NCBI GenBank assembly: GCA_018798825.1
Contig: CP076355.1
Location: forward strand, 402,001-466,000
DNA: 64,000 nt
Source: Ochrobactrum sp. BTU1
GTDB lineage: Bacteria; Pseudomonadota; Alphaproteobacteria; Rhizobiales; Rhizobiaceae
Direction of reading: 5' to 3'
The position numbers and the translations under genes were made by a program. The notes under the pieces are model-generated. The model ran no database searches, was not told where the DNA came from, and worked only from the letters and a program-made list of their open reading frames with translations. Each line of letters starts with the position of its first letter. Position 1 is the stretch's first letter. Below are positions 60,401 to 64,000 of this stretch, in pieces.

Positions 60401-60609
60401 TGCTCTTCAAGCGGTGTTGCAACAGTTTCTGAAATAACGGCTGGATTGGCGCCCGGATATTGTGCACGCACCACGATCTGTGGTGGCACGACTTCCGGAT
60501 ATTCCGAGATCGGCAAACCGGTCATGCCAATCAGACCGGCAACAAAGATCAGTACCGACAGAACGCCAGCGAAGACCGGTCGGTCTACGAAAAAGCGTGA
60601 AAAGTTCAT
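57424..60609 (-). CDS. RND-family efflux pump, inner membrane subunit (MexF/BepG-like)
   Basis: 1061 residues from the ATG at 60609 with GGGGGA upstream; the frame starts 19 codons earlier without similarity. Twelve membrane helices and two large periplasmic loops. MNFSRFFVDRPVFAGVLSVL at the N terminus, GADYSLR/porter regions, LFGLVLAIGIVVDDAIVVVENVER with the proton-relay Asp pair in helix 4, and GLSAKNAILIVEFARELE with the conserved Lys in helix 10. It exports drugs, detergents and bile-like compounds across both membranes. The N terminus and LPISEYPEVVPP match MexF-type pumps more than AcrB. Confidence 0.95.
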   Translation of the reverse strand: MNFSRFFVDRPVFAGVLSVLIFVAGLIGMTGLPISEYPEVVPPQIVVRAQYPGANPAVISETVATPLEEQINGVEGMLYMQSQATADGVMTLTVTFALGTDPDQAQQLVQNRISQAEPRLPEEVRTLGVTTAKSSPDLTLVVHLISPDGRYDVNYLRNYAVLNVKDRIARIPGVGQVQIFGGGDYSMRVWIDPQKAAERGLSAGDIANAIRQQNVQAAAGVIGASPSVSGLDLQLSVNAQGRLQTPEDFADIVVKSGSQGEVTRLGDVARVEMGAADYSLRSLLDNKSAVGMGVFQAPGSNALDISTNVHAAMAELKKTMPEGVDFDIVYDTTAFVKASIESVIHTLLEAIVLVVIVVIMFLQTWRASIIPLVAVPVSIVGTFAVMYVFGFSINALSLFGLVLAIGIVVDDAIVVVENVERNIEQGLSPIEATYRAMQEVSGPIIAIALVLVAVFVPLAFITGLTGQFYRQFALTIAISTVISAFNSLTLSPALAALLLRGHNAPKDRLTRIMDKLFGWFFRGFNRFFGASSNAYGRGVGGILTRKSLVMGLYVVLLGVTFVLFRAVPGGFVPAQDKQYLIGFAQLPDAATLDRSEDVIRRMTDIALKQPGVANAIAFPGLSINGFTNSSNSGIVFVTLKPFEERKTPELSANAITMQLNQQFGSIQDAFIAMFPPPPVQGLGTTGGFKLQLEDRNGLGFRALDDATKAFLAKAYQTPELAGLYSSYQINVPQLFADIDRVKARQLGVAVTDVFETLQIYLGSLYVNDFNAFGRTYSVRIQADANYRSHAEDIGKLKVRSQSGEMIPLSALLKVEQTVGAERAIRYNGFLSADINGNPAPGFSSGQAQAAIERIAEETLPAGIAYEWTDLTYQQILAGNSGFLVFPLALLLVYLVLAAQYESLTLPLSIILIVPMGIMAALIGVWFTGGDNNVFTQIGLIVLVGLSAKNAILIVEFARELELSGRTAVQAAIEASRLRLRPILMTSMAFIMGVVPLVISTGAGAEMRSAMGIAVFAGMIGVTAFGIFMTPVFYVLIRKLTGERPLKHAGPKVEILDAHAEV

Positions 60610-60733
60610 CTTATTATCCCCCTTTAGGCGGATGAGCAAAAGACTCTCCCGTTCCCGCGAAAACATGTGTTCTCGCGGGATGAATAGGCTGAGCTTTTTG
60701 CGTTTGCGCGCGCCGACAGACGCGCCGTTTCAA

Positions 60734-61924
60734 TTAATTCTTGGCAAGCGTTTCAGTTACGGGCTGCGGTACAACGACTACGCCGGGACGAATGCGCTGC
60801 AGGCCGTTGACGACGATGTTTTCACCGGGCTTCAATCCGCTTTCGACGATACGCAGACCGTCATAGTTGCGACCAAGCACCACCTGCCGGTATTCAACCT
60901 TGTTGTCTGCACCAACCACAAAGACGAATTTCTTGTCCTGATCAGACGAAATTGCGCGATCGCTTACCACGAGCTTCTGATCGGGGTCCGGTTCGCCAAA
61001 GCGAATGCGGACAAACTGTCCCGGAATGAGCCTGCCATCTGGATTATCGATGGCTGCACGAACACGGATCGTGCCTGTCGTGGCATCCACCTCGTTGTTG
61101 ATAAGTTGAATATGTCCTGAAATCGGTGTGCCATTATCAGCTGCCGTTCCTATCTGGACCGGGATGCGCTCGATGGAATTGCCGCCGGGGGAAGTCGCGA
61201 GCTTGGCAAGCGCTTTGGTGACAACTTCTTCATTGGCGCTGAAGCTTGCATAGATCGGGTCGACCGATACGAGTGTTGTTAGTACCGGTGAAGCTGAACT
61301 TGCTGCAACCAGATTACCAGCTGTTACTTCCAGACGTCCGACACGACCAGAGATTGGTGCGCGTACCTCGGTATATTGGAGGTCAAGTTCAGACGAGCGC
61401 AGTGCTGCCTTTGCGGAACGAAGGCTTGCCTGTGCTTCATCAAAGGCGCTTGAACGCTGATCAAGGCCGCTTTGTGCAATGGTACGGGTTGTCACCAACT
61501 GGCGTCCGCGTTCCAGTTCAGCTTTGGCGAGGGCTACACGCGCTTCTTCTGCTGAAACCTGTGCCTTGGCCTTTTCAACAGCAGCGGCATAAGGTTCCGG
61601 ATCGATTGTAACGAGTAGATCACCCTGTTTCACCAAAGCACCTTCTCGGAAATGTGCCTTCAAGATTGCGCCGCCGACACGCGGACGAATTTCCACGCGG
61701 TCAATGGCTTCCAAACGACCGGAAAATTCTTCCCAGCTGTTGATGGTGCGCTGTTCGGCTGCTGCAACTGAAACCGGAACTGCGGGTGGCGAAGCAGATA
61801 CATCGGTTGCGGCGTCGGCTTTCAGGTGCGGCATACCGAAAAGAATGGCGCCACCACCTGCTGCAGACAATAGGATACTCAGGCCAGCGCCCCATAGGGC
61901 CCGGCGGGCAATGTTCGATGTCAT
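60734..61924 (-). CDS. RND efflux periplasmic adaptor (HlyD/MexE-like)
   Basis: 396 residues from the ATG at 61924 with AGGAG upstream. A single N-terminal hydrophobic segment (about 8-30) anchors it; no lipobox Cys is seen. Adaptor motifs: EEFSGRLEAIDRVEIRPRVGG, DLLVTIDPEPYAAAVEKAKAQV, the coiled-coil hairpin (about 100-165), VRAPISGRVGRLEVTAGNLV, and GQFVRIRFGEPD. It lies 124 bases before the pump gene. No outer membrane factor gene is present in the window, so a TolC-like partner is encoded elsewhere. Confidence 0.94.
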   Translation of the reverse strand: MTSNIARRALWGAGLSILLSAAGGGAILFGMPHLKADAATDVSASPPAVPVSVAAAEQRTINSWEEFSGRLEAIDRVEIRPRVGGAILKAHFREGALVKQGDLLVTIDPEPYAAAVEKAKAQVSAEEARVALAKAELERGRQLVTTRTIAQSGLDQRSSAFDEAQASLRSAKAALRSSELDLQYTEVRAPISGRVGRLEVTAGNLVAASSASPVLTTLVSVDPIYASFSANEEVVTKALAKLATSPGGNSIERIPVQIGTAADNGTPISGHIQLINNEVDATTGTIRVRAAIDNPDGRLIPGQFVRIRFGEPDPDQKLVVSDRAISSDQDKKFVFVVGADNKVEYRQVVLGRNYDGLRIVESGLKPGENIVVNGLQRIRPGVVVVPQPVTETLAKN

Positions 61925-62000
61925 GTTGTATCTCCTAACCGGTGGGGCCGGCTTCATATTGAGCGTCATGCCAAAGGTTGGGAGACCGTTCGAGCTGACG

Positions 62001-62816
62001 TTATGCTTCGATTTGCTTTGCACCTGCTTGCCGGAAGAAATCCGAAAACAGGTCGATCAGTGTCTTTTCCTGCGGTTTCCAGTCCGTGCGCGTGACCTTG
62101 TTCTCAGGTATCCAGCCGGCTTGTCCTGGCAGGACATGCGACTGGACCTTGACGCCGGCCTGACGAAGACGCTCTGCATAGGCTCGCGTTTCGTCACGCA
62201 TTGGACATTGGGCACTGGTGACGAGCAGAGTTGGCACCAAGCCACCAAGCCGCGTACAAAGGGCGGGCGCGGCATAGGGGTGGGTGAACCCTGCACATTC
62301 GCCAAGATAGTTCTGCCAGCCGTCTGCAATCGTTTGAACGGCACTCTCCGGACAATATTTGCGGAAAGATGCCGTGGCGAGGCATGGGTCAAGCATGGGC
62401 GAAAGCAATATCTGACCCTTAAGATCCGCCAGATGTTGATCGCGCGCCATGAGTGCCACGCCGGCTGCAATATTACCGCCCGCCTCTTCACCGGCGACGA
62501 ACAGCATAGACTTCTTGTGCGCAAACTCCGGACAACGCGCGCGCATTGAGGTCATTATGGAATAAGCCACATCCAGTGCCGCCGGGAACGGGTTGAGACA
62601 GGCCGATGAATATTCAGGCGATACGACCACCGCACCTGCCTCAGCAAGTGTTTCGGCAACGCGTTCGCAGGCACCAAGACAGCTGTTTGAGAACGCCCCC
62701 CCATGCAGGTGTAAAACCACTGGTGGCGGTGAAAGCAACCTGGCACCGCGATAAATGCGTGCCGTGCAGGTGGAATCACCAGCCTGCATTGTTCCAACCG
62801 TAAATTTCTCGCACAT
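62001..62816 (-). CDS. HSL-family alpha/beta-hydrolase fold protein lacking the catalytic triad
   Basis: 271 residues, near full length for the small hormone-sensitive-lipase family. The fold is clear: HLHGGAF (36-42) of the oxyanion hole, VVVSPEYSSA, ILLSPMLDP and VPTLLVTSAQ. The three catalytic places are all changed. The nucleophile elbow GDSAGG reads GEEAGG (109-114, Glu111 for Ser), the Asp of the usual DPLRDE is Cys204 (CPMRDE), and the final HGF region reads PGQAGW without His. No frameshift or stop breaks the gene, so it looks like a maintained pseudoenzyme, perhaps a ligand-binding or regulatory protein for the RND operon 76 bases downstream. Confidence 0.88.
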   Translation of the reverse strand: MCEKFTVGTMQAGDSTCTARIYRGARLLSPPPVVLHLHGGAFSNSCLGACERVAETLAEAGAVVVSPEYSSACLNPFPAALDVAYSIMTSMRARCPEFAHKKSMLFVAGEEAGGNIAAGVALMARDQHLADLKGQILLSPMLDPCLATASFRKYCPESAVQTIADGWQNYLGECAGFTHPYAAPALCTRLGGLVPTLLVTSAQCPMRDETRAYAERLRQAGVKVQSHVLPGQAGWIPENKVTRTDWKPQEKTLIDLFSDFFRQAGAKQIEA

Positions 62817-62833
62817 CTTTCTTGCTTTCGTGA

Positions 62834-62909
62834 CTAGCGGTCAATTGATTCTGACATTTGTTCGACCTCTGTAACTCGTAAGAGCAAATGTCGGAATCAA
62901 ACCACTAGC
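62834..62909. repeat. Large imperfect inverted repeat in the LysR/hydrolase divergent region
   Basis: The left arm (62834-62860, CTAGCGGTCAATTGATTCTG then ACATTTG) matches the reverse of the right arm (62885-62909, read backwards GCTAGTGGTTTGATTCCGAC then ATTTG), about 25 bp with few differences and a 24-base loop. Either a dispersed palindromic element or a control structure of the divergent promoters. Confidence 0.55.
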
Positions 62910-62941
62910 GGCAAACTGCCATGTTGAGATATTACCATTGT

Positions 62942-62957
62942 CTATTATCTGGAATAG
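62942..62957. promoter_or_regulatory. Candidate LysR box
   Basis: CTATT-ATCTGG-AATAG, an interrupted palindrome of the T-N11-A kind, 55 bases before the LysR start. Probably the regulator's own site. Confidence 0.35.
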
Positions 62958-63011
62958 TCCCCATGTATTGGTTACACTATCCAAAATTTCGAACAATGGT
63001 GGCTATTGAAA

Positions 63012-63938
63012 ATGGATCAGCTCTCCGCCATGCGCGCATTTCTGCGGGTGGTTGAAACCGGTAACTTCACGCGTGCATCTGCCTCTCTCAATGTGCCGAA
63101 GGCCACAATCAGCAATCTTATTCAAGGATTGGAAGCCCATCTTCGTACAAAACTCCTCAATCGCACGACCCGCCGTGTTCTCGTAACACCGGATGGCGCA
63201 CTTTACTATGAGCGTGCTGCACGCTTGCTTTCCGATCTCGAAGAATTGGACGGCAGTCTCTCAAGCGCCCAGACACTACCCAAAGGCCGCCTGCGCGTAG
63301 AAATGGCGAGTGCGGTTGCCAATCTGATCATCATCCCGGCATTAATCGAGTTTCATCAACGCTATCCTGATATTCAGATTGATCTGGGCGTATCAGACCG
63401 CCCTGTCGATTATGTGGCGGAAAACGTCGACTGTGCGATCCGGATCGGCGAGTTGAGCGATCAGTCGCTGATTGCGCGCCGGATAGGCGATATGCATTTT
63501 ATCGCCTGTGCGTCTGCGAAATATCTTGATCGGTGCTCCACACCTAAACATCCATCCGACCTGAGCAATAATTGTCATGTAGTTGGCTATTTCCGGCCTT
63601 CAACCGGTCAGCAAATGCCATTTCACTTCAAACGAGGTACGGAAGAGGTCGAGGTCAATGGACGCTATGTTGTTGCGGCCAATGAATCTACCACCTATCT
63701 TGCCGCTGCACGCGCTGGCTTAGGCGTGGTGCAGGCGCCATTATTCATGGTGCAAGAGGATATAGCGAACGGCGCCTTGCGCCCGGTATTGCAGGACTGG
63801 CAGATCGAGCCGATGCCGATCCATCTCGTCTACCCACCCAATCGCCATTTGAGCAATCGCCTCCGCGTTTTTGCTGATTGGGTCGTTAAAGTCGTTGCGC
63901 GATCTCAGGATCTTGCACCGAACGGGACGAATGGATGA
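63012..63938 (+). CDS. LysR-family transcriptional regulator
   Basis: 308 residues from the ATG at 63012; a TTG two codons earlier is possible. N-terminal helix-turn-helix: [44 protein letters not shown], then the effector-binding domain with [22 protein letters not shown] and [20 protein letters not shown], the CrgA/DhpR-type branch. It is divergent from the hydrolase-adaptor-pump run and is the likely activator or repressor of that operon, as MexT is for MexEF. Confidence 0.94.
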   Translation: MDQLSAMRAFLRVVETGNFTRASASLNVPKATISNLIQGLEAHLRTKLLNRTTRRVLVTPDGALYYERAARLLSDLEELDGSLSSAQTLPKGRLRVEMASAVANLIIIPALIEFHQRYPDIQIDLGVSDRPVDYVAENVDCAIRIGELSDQSLIARRIGDMHFIACASAKYLDRCSTPKHPSDLSNNCHVVGYFRPSTGQQMPFHFKRGTEEVEVNGRYVVAANESTTYLAAARAGLGVVQAPLFMVQEDIANGALRPVLQDWQIEPMPIHLVYPPNRHLSNRLRVFADWVVKVVARSQDLAPNGTNG

Positions 63939-64000
63939 GCAAAGTAGGTGATTCATGACTTTATGCGTCCATGTTTGCCAAAACGACAGGGATGTTCGCT
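63939..64000. other. End of window, no gene recognised
   Basis: 62 bases after the LysR stop. No start codon with a ribosome site and no hairpin is seen. Confidence 0.4.

Noticed and set aside
1..64000. CRISPR arrays, insertion sequences, tRNA or rRNA genes, prophage
   Set aside because: No regularly spaced repeats, no transposase or integrase frame and no recognisable tRNA/rRNA sequence were seen by eye. A tRNA scan would be needed to exclude tRNAs formally.

Overview
The window looks like a chromosomal segment of an alphaproteobacterium of the order Hyphomicrobiales, most likely the Brucella/Ochrobactrum group. Grounds: mid-50s GC by eye, dense transport and catabolism operons, an Omp25/Omp31-type outer membrane protein, a MexF/BepG-like RND pump, an RpoE-ChrR pair, and short palindromic intergenic repeats typical of the order. 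No rRNA, tRNA, CRISPR array, transposase or phage gene was seen. The species is inference.

Layout. (1) 1-4278, plus strand: CoA-transferase (cut by the window edge), a solute-binding-like protein without a signal peptide, an enoyl-CoA hydratase and an MFS symporter, probably one carboxylate/acyl-CoA unit. (2) 4393-12309, minus strand: iron alcohol dehydrogenase, aldehyde dehydrogenase, glutamine-synthetase-like ligase, a TRAP transporter (P, M, Q) and an N-formylglutamate-amidohydrolase-like enzyme, facing an RpiR regulator. The set fits a gamma-glutamyl route for an amine or amino alcohol. (3) 13570-23332, plus strand: a polar-amino-acid-type ABC importer, HpcH/HpaI aldolase, SDR, GntR regulator, RraA-like protein, FucI-like isomerase and a D-ribulokinase-type FGGY kinase. 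Two matching palindromes (TATGAC-N4-GTCATA) lie before the importer and before the GntR gene and are probably its operators.

(4) 23420-32879: a compact locus that I read as the regulon of an RpoE-ChrR (ECF11-type) system: photolyase, two CFA-synthase-like methyltransferases, a DUF1295 membrane enzyme, an FAD amine oxidase, DUF1365, DUF2147, DUF2177, TspO, then chrR and rpoE. A TGATCC-N16-CGTA-type promoter is visible before rpoE and before the FAD operon, and a weaker one before the photolyase operon. (5) 33039-36724: a GAF-GGDEF-EAL protein and a second ECF sigma/anti-sigma pair overlapping a small secreted-repeat protein gene.

(6) 36925-44413: MarR-EmrB-EmrA efflux operon, two divergent DMT exporters, the C-terminal stub of a siderophore-type ABC ATPase, a GlxA-type AraC regulator and an SDR. 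(7) 44499-52924: a response regulator/kinase/solute-binding-protein operon divergent from a ferric-iron/organophosphate-type ABC importer with two more binding proteins. (8) 53088-57134: a small exported protein, a broken lipoprotein gene, an OmpR-family two-component system and an Omp25/31-like porin. (9) 57424-63938: RND pump, its adaptor, an HSL-family hydrolase that has lost its catalytic residues, and a divergent LysR regulator.

The most interesting items are the RpoE-ChrR lipid/photodamage locus, the palindrome-controlled sugar operon with its unusual enzyme set, the apparent alpha/beta-hydrolase pseudoenzyme beside the RND pump, and the TRAP-fed gamma-glutamyl pathway.
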